Shown here: one piece after another, positions 36,035 to 47,966 of the stretch
How the letters are laid out: every line of letters begins with the position of its first letter
How positions within the stretch are numbered: the stretch's first letter is position 1
Assembly (NCBI GenBank): GCA_003349915.1
Contig: QFXE01000013.1
Coordinates: 58,501-122,500, forward strand
DNA length: 64,000 nt
Source: an endosymbiont of Escarpia spicata
Lineage (GTDB): Bacteria; Pseudomonadota; Gammaproteobacteria; Chromatiales; Chromatiaceae
Direction of reading: 5' to 3'
Translations under genes and position numbers: made by a program
The notes under the pieces: generated by a model
Database searches by the model: none
Seen by the model: the letters and a program-made list of their open reading frames with translations, nothing else
What the model was told of the DNA's origin: nothing

Positions 36035-38910
36035 ATGATCGAATTCATTCCAGGCCAACGCTGGATCAGTGATACCGAGTCTGAACTCGGCCTTGGCACC
36101 GTGCTGAAAATAGAGGGCCGCACCGTCACACTGCTCTTCATGGCAGCAGGAGAGACGCGCGCCTACGCGATGCAGAATGCCCCACTGACGCGAGTGCAGT
36201 TCCATATCGGCGACAGCGTGGAGAGCCATGAGGGCTGGGTACTGCGCATCTCCAGGGTGACTGAATCCAACGATCTGCTCACCTATTGCGGAGTACGTGA
36301 GGATGGCAGCGAAGCAGAACTGGCCGAGGGAGAACTGAGCAATTTCACCCGTTTCAACAAACCGCAGGACCGCCTGCTGGCGGGACAGATCGATCCGATG
36401 AACTGGTTCGACCTGCGCTACCACACCCTAAAAAAGCTCGGGCAGCAGGAGAAATCCCCCACCTACGGCCTGGGCGGTGCGCGCATCGACCTGATCCCCC
36501 ACCAGCTCTACATCGCCCATGATGTGGCCAACCGACCTGCACCCCGGGTACTGCTTGCCGACGAGGTGGGACTGGGCAAGACCATCGAGGCCTGCCTTGT
36601 CCTGCACCATCAACTACTCACCGGTCGCGCCAGCCGAGCACTGATCCTGGTGCCCGACCCTCTGGTTCACCAGTGGCTGGTTGAGTTGATGCGCCGCTTC
36701 AATCTGAGATTCAGCATCCTTGATGAGGAGCGTTGCCAAGCCATCAGTGAGTCGGGACAGGGAGACAACCCATTCCACGCCGAGCAGCTGGTACTTTGCA
36801 GTCTCAACCTCTTCAACCAAAATCCCGACCGGCTCTCCCAAGCGCTGGAGGGAAGCTGGGATCTGCTGATCGTGGACGAGGCTCACCACCTCGTCTGGTC
36901 GGAGGATAATCCCAGCGCCGAATACCTTCTGGTGGAATCCCTCGCCCTCAACACGCCGGGCATACTCCTGCTCACCGCCACCCCTGAGCAGCTTGGGCGG
37001 GAGGGCCATTTCGCCCGCCTGCGCCTGCTCGACCCCGACCGCTACTTCGATCTGGCTGCGTTTCTCGAAGAGGAGCAGAGCTACCAGCCAGTCGCCAACG
37101 CGGTCGAAACCCTGCTGACGGATGGAGACCTCTCGGCGGAGTCCGGCGATCTGTTGCTCAATGTGTTGGACGATGAGGAGGGGGCAGCACTATTGCAGCA
37201 GCTCCAAGACCCCGCCACCGGCAGCGACCACAAGACGCAGGCGCGAGAGGCCCTGGTAGAACTGCTGCTGGACCGCCACGGCACCGGCAGGGTTCTGTTC
37301 CGCAATACCCGTACCCGCATCGAAGGTTTTCCCGAAAGGGAGCTGCACGCCTATCCCCTGCCGCTGCCGGAGCCCTATGAACTCCCCCTGGCTGAGCCAC
37401 TGTCTGCGGCCCAACGACTCACGCCGGAACGCCTCTATCGCGGCACGAGCACCAAAGTCTGGTGGCGAATCGACCCGCGGGTCGACTGGATTCTCCGTTT
37501 CCTACAGGAGAACCCCACCGAGAAGGTACTGCTCATCTGTGCCCATGCCGAAACAACCATCGACCTACAGGAGGCACTGCGGCAAAAGGCGGGCATCGGG
37601 GCAGCGCTTTTTCACGAGGGGATGTCCATTCTGGATCGCGACCGGGGTGCGGCATGGTTTGCCGATTCAGAAAACGGCGCCCGCATTCTACTCTGCTCCG
37701 AGATCGGCAGCGAAGGGCGAAACTTCCAGTTTGCCCACCACCTGATCCTGTTCGACCTACCCCTCGACCCGGATCTGCTGGAGCAACGCATCGGCCGGCT
37801 CGACCGGATCGGGCAGACAGAGACGGTTAAGATCCACGTCCCCTACCTCGATCCCGGCCCACAAACCGTGCTGCTGCGCTGGTATCACGAAGGTCTCGAC
37901 GCCTTCCGCCACAATGTGCCGGGTGCCCACGGCGTTCTCTCCCAGCTGCGTCCTGCAGTGACCCAGGCACTGGAAGAGGATGACGAAACCGAGGCTCAGG
38001 AGCTGCTGTTGGAGACAACCCGTAAGCCCGGGAAGGGACATTGGAAAGATTGCAACAGGGACGCGACCATCTACTCGAACTCGGCGGTTGCCGTGAGCCG
38101 ATGGCAAGTGAGCTGGTGGCAACCCTGCACAGCCAGGATCAGGCACCGGATCTGCAGAACCATATGAACCGGCTGTTTAACAGCTATGGCCTGGAGAGTG
38201 AGGAACTGGGACTCGACAGCATGATCATCCGCCCGGGAGAGCAGGTCCTGGCCGGCGGTTTTCCAGGTCTACCGGAAGAGGGCTTGACCCTCACCTACAG
38301 CCGCGCCACTGCGCTGGCCCACGAAGACCGGCAATTCTTCACTTGGGAACATCCGCTGGTGAACAGCGCCATGGAGATGGTGATCGACCAGGAGACAGGC
38401 AACAGCTCAGCGGTCGGTTACAAAGATAGCCGGGTCGCAGCCGGTCAACTGCTGCTCGAAGCCCTCTACGTGGTCGAATGCATCGCCCCCCGCAGCCTGC
38501 AATCCGGGCGCTTTCTGCCACCCACCCTGATCCGCGTACTGGTCAATGACAAAGGGGAGAGACTCGACCATCAGATCAGCTGCAATGAACTGACCGACCA
38601 GGGCAAACTTTTGGGCGCCCGCACAGCCTCACCGGTAATCCGGCAGTTTCGCAACGCCATCCAAAAGCTGGTGAAATTATCTGAGCAGAAGGCACAGCAG
38701 CAAGTACCCGAACTGATCGACCAGGCTGCAAGCGAGATGATGGAGAGTTATACCAGCGAGATCCAGCGCATGGTGGCGCTCAAACAGTACAATCCCAACG
38801 TGCGCGACGAGGAGATCGAAGCGCTGCAGGCTCAAGGACTGGCGCTGCATCAGCATCTGCAGGATTCGCGACTGAAGTTGGACGCGGTCAGGTTAGTGGT
38901 TACGTTATAA
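36035..38910 (+). pseudogene. rapA: rapA, RNA polymerase-associated SWI/SNF ATPase, split by a one-base deletion
   Basis: The first part (from 36035) encodes the N-terminal Tudor-like domain (IPGQRWISDTESELGLGTVL), helicase motif I LLADEVGLGKTIEA, motif II VDEAHHL, motif III LLTATPEQ and motif VI QRIGRLDRIGQ. Near codon 664 the frame leaves the family and runs out at 38167. The family sequence resumes in the next frame (AREGTLERLQQGRDHLLEL) and continues to 38910 with the RapA C-terminal domain. Restoring one G after AAG at about 38025 (AAGGCCCGGG instead of AAGCCCGGG) gives a continuous protein of about 958 residues, close to E. coli RapA (968). RapA recycles RNA polymerase. Either a genuine recent mutation or a sequence error; the rest of both parts is undamaged. 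Confidence 0.93.
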
Positions 38911-38920
38911 AAGACAGGAT

Positions 38921-39220
38921 AAAGGTTAAAGGTTAAAGGTTAAAGGAGATTTTGCCACAGGATAGGCCGATCGCTGTCGTTATTACTACCGCGCGCTGGA
39001 CTTCTGATTCTGGCAAAACTTCGATTTAATAATCTTTTCCTGTAGGCCTGATCAAGCGTAGCGGATCGGGCATTTGACCGATTGAGGTTGCCGGTTCCGC
39101 TGCGCTTGAACCGGCCTACAGCCCTTCAGCCACCAACGGCAGTAGCGACAGCGTTCGACTTACCCGGTGGCACGGCCACCTTTAGCCTTTTGCCTTTTGC
39201 CTTTTGCCTTTCACCTTTTT
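38921..39220. repeat. Inverted composite: TTAAAGG array, core, TGTAGGCC palindrome, core, CCTTTTG array
   Basis: Read left to right: 3.7 AAAGGTT units (38921-38946); a core in inverted sense (GGATAGGCCGATCGCTGTCG, about 38964-38983); a TGTAGGCC...GGCCTACA palindrome (39041-39119); the core in direct sense (CGGCAGTAGCGACAGCGTTC, from 39137); and degenerate CCTTTTG/CCTTTCA heptamers (39186-39220). The two arms are inverted copies of each other. The right arm lies inside the 3' end of the PAS-GGDEF-EAL gene. Confidence 0.8.
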
Positions 39221-41402
39221 CCTTCAACAACTCATCCAAAGGAAAGGGGCTCCTGATCCCATACCCCTGGGCATAATCGACCCCGATTGCCTGTAACTTT
39301 TCCAGAATCTCATCGGTTTCGACAAACTCCGCGATTGTCCGCAGCCCCATGATGTGACCGATATTGTTGATCGCCTCTACCATGGAATAGTCGATCGGAT
39401 CATCAGCCATATCCTTAACGAAGGCGCCGTCGATCTTCAGATAGTCTACCGGCAGATGTTTCAGATAACTGAAGGAGGAGAGGCCACTGCCGAAGTCATC
39501 GAGTGCAAACTCGCAACCATAATTCTGCAAGGTGCGAATAAAATGTTCTGCAGATGAGAGGTTGGCGATCGCCGCCATTTCGGTAACCTCAAAGCAGAGC
39601 ATGCTCTGATCCAGATCCAATCTCCCAAGCTGTTCGAGTATGCAATCCAGTGTCTCATCCCCATTGAGGGAACTGCCGGAGAGATTGATAAAAAAGCGGG
39701 TTTTCCGGGTAAAGAAAGTCTCCCGATGGAGATCGATCAGTGCAGTAATCCTGCGTACAACCCAGCGGTCGATCGCAGGCATCAGATCGTAGCGTTCCGC
39801 GGCGGGGATAAAAGCGCCCGGCATGACCAGATCACCGGACTCATCCAGCATACGGATCAACACCTCAAGGTGTTCTTCCCCATCTGCTTTAACAGCTGTA
39901 GGACGGATCGGCTGCACGTAGAGCACAAAACGATCATCCTCGAGGGCGCTGCGAATCCTTGTCACCCACCGCACTTCGCCATGCCGCTGGGCGGCAACGC
40001 TTTCGTCAGGACGATAGACATGCACCTGATTGCGCCCGGCATCCTTGGCGGCATAACAGGCAGTGTCGGCCAGACTCAGGATTTGTTCCACACCCTCACT
40101 CTCATGATTGATGCTCACCAACCCGATACTGACCCCCAAATTGAAGTACTTGTCTCCCCAGGCAAATCGAAAATCCTGTATCGAAAGGCGAACCTGATTG
40201 GCAATCTTCTCTGCCGCATTAATGGGGCAGTTTCCCAAAAGAATCCCGAACTCATCGCCACCCAACCGGGCAAGGATGTCGTTGCCACGGATCGATTGTT
40301 TGATCACCGTGGTGATCTGGCGCAATAGCTCATCTCCGGCAATATGCCCACAGGTATCATTGACCACCTTGAAACGGTCAAGGTCAAGATAGAGCAGGCC
40401 GTGCTCTGTCTGCTCATGACTGGCCAGCTCCAACAGGCGGCCCAACTGGCTGTCGAAAGCGATACGATTATAGAGGCCGGTCAGGGCATCATGGCTGGCC
40501 TGCCAACTCAGTTGGGCGGCGAGTTTGCGCGACCTGCTGACATCTCTGAATACAATAACCATGCCCTGCATCTCGCCGTGCTCATCCCGCACGTTTGCCA
40601 ACGACTTTTCTATCGGGAAGCATAGGCCGTCCCGATGCTTCAGCATCAGCCCCTTGCTTGAGGTGGTTATCAGCTTTTGGAGTGGAAGATAGACCTGCTG
40701 CGGATCGACCGAACCACTCCCCTCACACTCCTCGTAGACCCGAAAAACCTCATCCAGTGGCTTACCCTGTGCCAGATCACCGGAGTAACCGATCATGCCT
40801 TCGGCAACCAGGTTGATAAATTCCACCCGCCCCGCTTTATCCGTCGCGATTACGGCATCGGCTATGGAAGAGAGCATGGCACGGGTTCTCAGCTCACGTT
40901 CGCGAAGCTGGATTGTCTGCTCCCGCAACATCTGATCCCGTGAAACAGCGGAAGTGACGTCGAATATCTGCACCAGACAGAAACGGCTCTCCAGCGTCAA
41001 TGGTTTCACTTTGATCATCTGGCTGATGCGGATATCCGCAGCCCGGTCATCCGGCGTCTTATAGAGGGGGAGGATATGTGGATGAAACTTCTGAGACAGG
41101 ACACCCGGCATACCTTGTTCCAATGCAGTCTTCACCACTGCCTGTAACCGGGAACCTGCAAGTTCAGGGAACAACCGATCCATCTTTTTGCCGGCAGCAG
41201 CCGCGAAGGAGACTCCAGAGACCACTTCCAGCCAGCGATTCCAGGCAACGATTTTTCTGTCGGCATCCAGGACGAACATGCCGACATCACTCGCTTCGAG
41301 CACCTCATGCAGCAAGAGGGCGGGCAGGATTTGATCATCTGCCAACAAGCTATGGTTCTGGCGGTTCGCGCTGTATCCCATATCCTGACCTTGCCCGCTC
41401 AT
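39126..41402 (-). CDS. PAS-PAS-GGDEF-EAL c-di-GMP protein
   Basis: A 758-residue cytoplasmic protein without membrane helices. A PAS-like domain (about 28-140) and a second PAS domain (about 172-290) are followed by GGDEF (RLGGDEF, with RxxD I-site RGND five residues before) and EAL. The EAL motif is EVLIR instead of EALxR; DDFGSGLSSFSYL and LKIDG are intact, so phosphodiesterase activity is plausible, and both activities remain possible. After the normal EAL end (QGYGIRSPFPLDEL) the chain continues about 32 residues in a Lys/Gly-rich tail encoded by a dispersed repeat. It starts 17 bases after the CheC-type gene and is probably cotranscribed. Confidence 0.92.
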   Translation of the reverse strand: MSGQGQDMGYSANRQNHSLLADDQILPALLLHEVLEASDVGMFVLDADRKIVAWNRWLEVVSGVSFAAAAGKKMDRLFPELAGSRLQAVVKTALEQGMPGVLSQKFHPHILPLYKTPDDRAADIRISQMIKVKPLTLESRFCLVQIFDVTSAVSRDQMLREQTIQLRERELRTRAMLSSIADAVIATDKAGRVEFINLVAEGMIGYSGDLAQGKPLDEVFRVYEECEGSGSVDPQQVYLPLQKLITTSSKGLMLKHRDGLCFPIEKSLANVRDEHGEMQGMVIVFRDVSRSRKLAAQLSWQASHDALTGLYNRIAFDSQLGRLLELASHEQTEHGLLYLDLDRFKVVNDTCGHIAGDELLRQITTVIKQSIRGNDILARLGGDEFGILLGNCPINAAEKIANQVRLSIQDFRFAWGDKYFNLGVSIGLVSINHESEGVEQILSLADTACYAAKDAGRNQVHVYRPDESVAAQRHGEVRWVTRIRSALEDDRFVLYVQPIRPTAVKADGEEHLEVLIRMLDESGDLVMPGAFIPAAERYDLMPAIDRWVVRRITALIDLHRETFFTRKTRFFINLSGSSLNGDETLDCILEQLGRLDLDQSMLCFEVTEMAAIANLSSAEHFIRTLQNYGCEFALDDFGSGLSSFSYLKHLPVDYLKIDGAFVKDMADDPIDYSMVEAINNIGHIMGLRTIAEFVETDEILEKLQAIGVDYAQGYGIRSPFPLDELLKEKGERQKAKGKRLKVAVPPGKSNAVATAVGG

Positions 41403-41419
41403 TCAGAACCCCAGCGAGC

Positions 41420-42022
41420 TCACGCCATTTCCTGCATAAACTGTTCAATTTGGGCAATGAAAGCCTGTACTGAGTCAACATCCATCATAAGCGTAAGAAA
41501 CCCTCCCACATTCGTCTTCTGAAGCGTGAAATCCATGCGCAGAATCAATACGGAGCCGCCACCTTTATCGTCAGCCAGGATCATGCCACAGGCACCATGG
41601 GCAAACTCTGGCATCTCGTAGTGCAACTCATCACCAAAGATATTTGCCAGACTGCCCAGGCAGGCATTGAGGATGATGTTACCCACCTCGGTCAGCGCCT
41701 CCTGTTCCATTTCGGAGAGCATCTCCAGCGTCATCTCCTCTTTCAACAACGCCCGTACCAATTCCACGCTGTTGCCCTCAGGAAAAAGGAGCATGGCATC
41801 GCCCCAGAAGGAACCGGTGAAATGTTCACGTACCGCCGATACCTGGTCATCTTTGCCCAGCCCTATCGCCTGCGCCGCCTCTGATCGGGGCACGATAGTC
41901 ACACTGGGGACTGAAAGCATCACCTCTTCCCCCACCATCTGACTCAAAGCCGACGCAGCAGTCCCCATGCCGATATTGAGCAATTCAGATATAGCATCTT
42001 CCTGTAGTTCAGAGAGTTCCAT
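41420..42022 (-). CDS. CheC-type chemotaxis phosphatase
   Basis: A 200-residue protein with two CheC half-sites. The first is DAISELLN followed by 22 residues and Pro, an exact match to [DS]xxxExxNx22P. The second, ALTEVGN, has the Glu and Asn and the Pro 22 residues after Asn. CheC-type proteins dephosphorylate CheY-like regulators. The ATG at 42022 gives MELSELQEDAISELLN; the frame is open further upstream but there it overlaps the response regulator deeply. It overlaps the response regulator end by 14 bases, so the two are likely translated together. No CheD lies nearby. Confidence 0.88.
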   Translation of the reverse strand: MELSELQEDAISELLNIGMGTAASALSQMVGEEVMLSVPSVTIVPRSEAAQAIGLGKDDQVSAVREHFTGSFWGDAMLLFPEGNSVELVRALLKEEMTLEMLSEMEQEALTEVGNIILNACLGSLANIFGDELHYEMPEFAHGACGMILADDKGGGSVLILRMDFTLQKTNVGGFLTLMMDVDSVQAFIAQIEQFMQEMA

Positions 42023-42380
42023 TATGGGCATCCACAAACGCAGCAATCTTATCTTCGGTGATCGGTTTCTGAATAAAACCAACACCTGCAGACTCCGCAC
42101 GCTGGCGTATGGTGTCCTGAATATTAGCCGTCAGCAAAGCGATGGACGCATCGGGAAAACGTTGGCGCATATGCTCCGCCAGAATCAGTCCATCCATCCC
42201 GGGCATGTTGTAATCCAGGGTCATGATGTCCACCGTTTCAGCCTCGCTTTTTACCAGGGCATCCTCACCGTTTTCTGCTTCGATGATGTTCCAGTTACCT
42301 TGGACCTGCTTTACGATGGCACGGACCATCATGCGGGAGAGTTTACTGTCATCAACGATCAGCATTGTTGCTTCTGACAT
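42009..42380 (-). CDS. Single-domain CheY-like response regulator
   Basis: A 123-residue receiver without output domain. Acidic pair Asp10/Asp11, phospho-acceptor Asp56 (IMTLDYNMPGMDG), Thr84 and Lys105 (GFIQKPI) are all present. ATG is preceded by AGGAAGACCTCCA. The CheC-type phosphatase overlaps its end and a PAS-GGDEF-EAL gene follows; no histidine kinase is in the unit. The RR probably acts by protein contact, possibly on the c-di-GMP enzyme, which is inference from the operon. Confidence 0.92.
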   Translation of the reverse strand: MSEATMLIVDDSKLSRMMVRAIVKQVQGNWNIIEAENGEDALVKSEAETVDIMTLDYNMPGMDGLILAEHMRQRFPDASIALLTANIQDTIRQRAESAGVGFIQKPITEDKIAAFVDAHNGTL

Positions 42381-42531
42381 TGGAGGTCTTCCTCATTTTT
42401 GTATTGGGGTGAAGCCATGCAATCGCATGTGTCGTTGCCTCTCCCATATAAGCGGCCGGAAAACAGGAATGCTTTAGGAAAAAAAGGCGCTTTTACCGGA
42501 AAGTACCCCTTCAATCCCCATGGAAACCGGT

Positions 42532-43227
42532 CTATCGAGTCACCACCTCAATCTCTTGCGGTGAGAGGCGCCGATAGGCGCCCGGCACCAAATTTTCATC
42601 CAGTTCAAGGTTGCCGATAGAAACCCGGTGCAGGCCAATCACCCGGTTACCCACTGCGGCAAACATGCGTTTGACCTGATGGTAACGTCCTTCGGTGATA
42701 GTCAGGAGACAGATTCTCTCAGCGAGAATTTCGAGCATCGCCAGTTGGGTGGGTTGCGACTCGTTGCGCAGCAACACGCCCTGCCGCAGTTTCACCGCAT
42801 CTGAAACCGTCAATGGGTCAGCAAGGGTGACGCGATAGCACTTACGGCACTTACGGCCCGGTGCAACGATACGGTGGGACCATTGGCCGTCACTGGTAAT
42901 CAGCACCAGACCAGTGGCATCAATATCAAGCCGCCCCGCAAAATGAAGGTCGCCGGTTATTACCTCATCCAGCAGATCAAGCGCAGTGGGGTGCTGGGGA
43001 TCCCCGGTGGAGCAGACATAGCCTTGCGGTTTGTGCAGCATGAAGTAACGAGGACCAGGTTGGCCCGTCTCGTTACCATCCAGGACTACCTGTGTTTCCG
43101 GCACAACGCTCCGAGACGTGCTTTTTTCTGTCTCTCCGTCGACCATCACCCTTCCCGCACGTATCGCTTTTTGTGCCTGCGAACGGGAAAGCCGGGTTAC
43201 GCTGCTTAAATATTTATCGAGTCTCAT
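42532..43227 (-). CDS. rsuA: 16S rRNA pseudouridine-516 synthase
   Basis: A 231-residue protein, the same length as E. coli RsuA. S4 domain at the N-terminus (MRLDKYLSSVTRLSRSQAQK), then GPRYFMLHKPQGYVCST, the catalytic AGRLDIDATGLVL and SEGRYHQVKRMFAAVGN-like TEGRYHQVKRMFAAVGN. I chose the ATG at 43227, which fits the family start, over one at 43272; neither has a clear SD. The AGRLDxDTxGL form and length favour RsuA over RluB/RluE. Confidence 0.93.
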   Translation of the reverse strand: MRLDKYLSSVTRLSRSQAQKAIRAGRVMVDGETEKSTSRSVVPETQVVLDGNETGQPGPRYFMLHKPQGYVCSTGDPQHPTALDLLDEVITGDLHFAGRLDIDATGLVLITSDGQWSHRIVAPGRKCRKCYRVTLADPLTVSDAVKLRQGVLLRNESQPTQLAMLEILAERICLLTITEGRYHQVKRMFAAVGNRVIGLHRVSIGNLELDENLVPGAYRRLSPQEIEVVTR

Positions 43228-43510
43228 GTGAGGTGGCAGTTGGGTCGATAGCCATGTAAATCTCAGTGGCACAAAATAAAACTTTAACCTGAAACTATTG
43301 TATTACTCCGTAGCCTATCCTGCTCATCGCCCCCCGAAGTTAACAATCGACTCTGTCGTCCGGTTGATGTAGTATCCGCGCTTCTGATGCACTTCGGTCT
43401 GCATCCTTTCTGTGTGATTACACTCCGTAATCCGATTTTTCCAAAGATCATCCCTGGACCGTAGCAAGGCTCAAAGCCCTGTTTGTGATGATCCGGAGCT
43501 TTTCCCAATC

Positions 43511-44938
43511 ATGTCTTTTGATACTCTCGGCCTGTCGGCCGAACTGCTGCGTGCCGTGTCTGAATCCGGTTACAGCGAACCCACCCCCATCCAACGTCAG
43601 GCAATTCCCGTTATTCTTGAAGGCCGCGACATTATGGGCGGCGCCCAGACGGGTACCGGCAAGACCGCCGGTTTCACCCTGCCGATGTTGCAACTCTTGA
43701 ACCAGCATGCTCAGGGCAAGGGGCAGCGCCCGGTACGCGCCCTGGTGTTGACGCCAACCCGTGAGCTTGCCGCTCAGGTAGGCGAGAGCGTGGCGACCTA
43801 CGGCAGACACCTGCCGTTAAAATCCACCGTCATCTTCGGTGGCGTAAAAATAGGTCCTCAGATCAATACGCTGCGCCATGGTGTCGACATTCTAGTCGCA
43901 ACCCCGGGCCGCCTGCTCGACCATGTGCAGCAGAAGACCCTGGATCTTTCAAAGGTTGAAATCCTGGTGTTGGACGAGGCGGATCGGATGCTCGACATGG
44001 GCTTCATCCACGACATCCGCAAGGTGCTGGCACTGCTGCCCAACCGCCGGCAGAACCTGCTCTTCTCCGCCACCTTCTCGGGAGAGATCAAAACCCTTGC
44101 CGACAGCCTGTTGAATTCACCAACGCTGATCGAGGTGGCACGACGTAACACCGCCGCCGAGACAGTGGCCCAGATCGTCTATCCGGTAGACAAAAAGCGC
44201 AAGCGCGAACTGCTCTCCTACCTGATCGGCTCCCGCAACTGGCGGCAGGTATTGGTCTTCACCCGCACCAAACACGGCGCCAACCGGCTGGCCCAGCAGT
44301 TGGAGAAGGATGGCCTCAGCGCCGCCGCGATCCATGGCAACAAGAGCCAGGGGGCGCGCACCCGGGCGCTGGCCGGTTTCAAAGCAGGCGATGTCCGGGT
44401 GCTGGTGGCGACTGACATTGCTGCCCGTGGTCTAGACATCGACCAGTTGCCACATGTGGTCAATTTCGAACTGCCCAACGTGTCGGAAGACTACGTGCAC
44501 CGTATCGGTCGCACCGGACGGGCGGGCAACGAAGGCGAGGCGGCATCTCTGGTCTGCGTCGATGAGCACAAGCTGCTGAAGGATATCGAGCGTCTGCTGA
44601 AGCGTTCGATCCCACAGGAAGTATTGCCGGGTTACGAACCGGACCCAAGCATCAAGGCCGAGCCGATCCGCAATGGCCGCAACAGCACCCGTCACACCCA
44701 TGGCAGGGCCGACAAGCCACGCCGCAAAGAGGGGCGTCCCGGTCGGAGTAAAAGGGCTTCCGGCAACAAGCAGGAGAGCAATGCCCAGCAGGAGCGGAAA
44801 AGCGGAAACCGGTCTGACAGTAGCAGCAAGCCGAGCAGTTCCCGGCCAGCCAACGCCAGGCAGCGCCCCACAAACAAGCCCGCCAGACGAAGCGGCAAGC
44901 GCAGACAGGGTGGAGAGACGCCTTCGCTGCTGGGCTAA
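43511..44938 (+). CDS. rhlE: DEAD-box RNA helicase RhlE
   Basis: A 475-residue helicase: F/Q motif MSFDTLGL...PTPIQ, motif I AQTGTGKT, Ib TPGRLLD, II DEAD, III SAT, and [12 protein letters not shown]. The RhlE-type core is followed by a long basic, Ser/Arg/Lys-rich tail (from about residue 385), likely an RNA-binding disordered extension. RhlE helps ribosome and mRNA remodelling, often in cold. The 240-base upstream gap probably carries a leader; I see no specific site there. Confidence 0.93.
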   Translation: MSFDTLGLSAELLRAVSESGYSEPTPIQRQAIPVILEGRDIMGGAQTGTGKTAGFTLPMLQLLNQHAQGKGQRPVRALVLTPTRELAAQVGESVATYGRHLPLKSTVIFGGVKIGPQINTLRHGVDILVATPGRLLDHVQQKTLDLSKVEILVLDEADRMLDMGFIHDIRKVLALLPNRRQNLLFSATFSGEIKTLADSLLNSPTLIEVARRNTAAETVAQIVYPVDKKRKRELLSYLIGSRNWRQVLVFTRTKHGANRLAQQLEKDGLSAAAIHGNKSQGARTRALAGFKAGDVRVLVATDIAARGLDIDQLPHVVNFELPNVSEDYVHRIGRTGRAGNEGEAASLVCVDEHKLLKDIERLLKRSIPQEVLPGYEPDPSIKAEPIRNGRNSTRHTHGRADKPRRKEGRPGRSKRASGNKQESNAQQERKSGNRSDSSSKPSSSRPANARQRPTNKPARRSGKRRQGGETPSLLG

Positions 44939-44980
44939 CGTAAAGCCGGGACCACCTAACTGGTGATCCCGAACAGTAAC

Positions 44981-45022
44981 CCACATCCTGGTTGACGGTC
45001 TGAACTGTCAACCAGGATGTGG
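44981..45022. repeat. Perfect 16-bp hairpin after rhlE
   Basis: CCACATCCTGGTTGAC (44981-44996) and its exact complement (45007-45022) flank a 10-base loop. A smaller stem-forming sequence (GGGACCACC...GGTGATCCC) precedes it at 44948-44970. There is no T run, so it is either a stable transcript end shared by rhlE and the convergent fnr-like gene or a structural repeat. Confidence 0.7.
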
Positions 45023-45075
45023 TCAGGGCCGGCAAGACCTGGATGCATCAGGAACACACGCCGATATCTGTCATG

Positions 45076-45837
45076 CTACCCGCAAACTTGCTGCAGGATT
45101 GCCTTGATATCCAGGAATTCTATTTTCTTCGTTTGGTTTCGGATAATTCCGTCATTCTGAAGTTTGGTCAGTGTCCGGCTGAGGGATTCAGGCCGCAAAC
45201 CCAGATAACTGGCGATGTCCCCCTTTGACATGGGCAGCTGCACACTGCCTGTGTTGTCGCTCTTCTCAATGATCTTCTTTTCGCACAGCATCTGCAGAAA
45301 AGACAACAACCGCTTTTCAGCGCTCATATAGCGCCCATGCACAATGGTATCGTTCGTGTAGCGGATCTTCTGCCCCAGGATAATCATCAACTTCCGTTGC
45401 AACCTCGGTACGAACGAACAAAGCGACTCGAGATGGTCAAAAGGGAGTTCACAAACCAGGGTCCGTTCCAATGCGATGGCATCATGGCCGTATTGATGGG
45501 CACCGATCGACTCCAGTCCTACAAGGTCACCCCGGAAAAAGAAACCGTCTACCAGCTTGGTGCCCTCGAAAGAGGCGGTTTCGATCTTGACGGCACCCGA
45601 CTGAATGACAAACAGGGACTTGAATTTGTCCTCTACCCTGAAGATGTTCTCTCCTGGCTTAAAAGGCCCGAGAGTACGGGTAATCTTCCGCAATCCCTGC
45701 ATCTGCTCTTCACCAAGCCCCTCCCTCAGACAACGGCCCTTCGCTCCACACTCAGAACAATCCTGCTCAGATTGATCTTCAGAGGACTCTCCTTGCGGTG
45801 ATAGCACCTGATTTTCCTCGTCTATTTCGCTGGTCAT
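45076..45837 (-). CDS. fnr: FNR-family oxygen-responsive regulator
   Basis: A 253-residue CRP/FNR protein. Cluster-ligand cysteines are in FNR positions: Cys27, Cys30 and Cys36 (CSECGAKGRC) and Cys129 (TLVCELPF), so a 4Fe-4S oxygen switch is expected. The helix-turn-helix YLGLRPESLSRTLTKLQ keeps the Glu and Ser-Arg that read the TTGAT half-site. The N-terminus is about seven residues longer than in E. coli FNR and acidic. It should activate anaerobic respiration genes. Anr or a close FNR paralogue is the alternative name. Confidence 0.92.
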   Translation of the reverse strand: MTSEIDEENQVLSPQGESSEDQSEQDCSECGAKGRCLREGLGEEQMQGLRKITRTLGPFKPGENIFRVEDKFKSLFVIQSGAVKIETASFEGTKLVDGFFFRGDLVGLESIGAHQYGHDAIALERTLVCELPFDHLESLCSFVPRLQRKLMIILGQKIRYTNDTIVHGRYMSAEKRLLSFLQMLCEKKIIEKSDNTGSVQLPMSKGDIASYLGLRPESLSRTLTKLQNDGIIRNQTKKIEFLDIKAILQQVCG

Positions 45838-45949
45838 TGTGTTTTTTCATTTCCCTGAGAATGAAAAATAGGGACTGGAGTCAAACCGGATAACCCGCGC
45901 CACCTGTCCATAAATCAGCAGCAGGATTTGACCCAGACCCATTGGTGGA

Positions 45950-47851
<1,902 letters not shown>

Positions 47852-47887
47852 CTAACTATTTCGGAGGAAAGCGAGCGCGGAGGGCGT

Positions 47888-47966
47888 TCAGCTTTCCTAC
47901 GCCGGTATTAATCGGATCAGGTTCGAAGGGTCTCTCTCAGCCTGAGTTCGTCAGGCGCCCCTAGCT
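47888..47966 (-). promoter_or_regulatory. TPP riboswitch of thiC
   Basis: The minus strand reads AGGGGCGCC ... GGCTGAGAGA ... ACCCTTCGAACCTGATCC ... ATACCGGCGTAGG, the conserved segments of the THI-box aptamer in correct order. It lies about 50 bases upstream of the thiC ATG. Confidence 0.95.
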
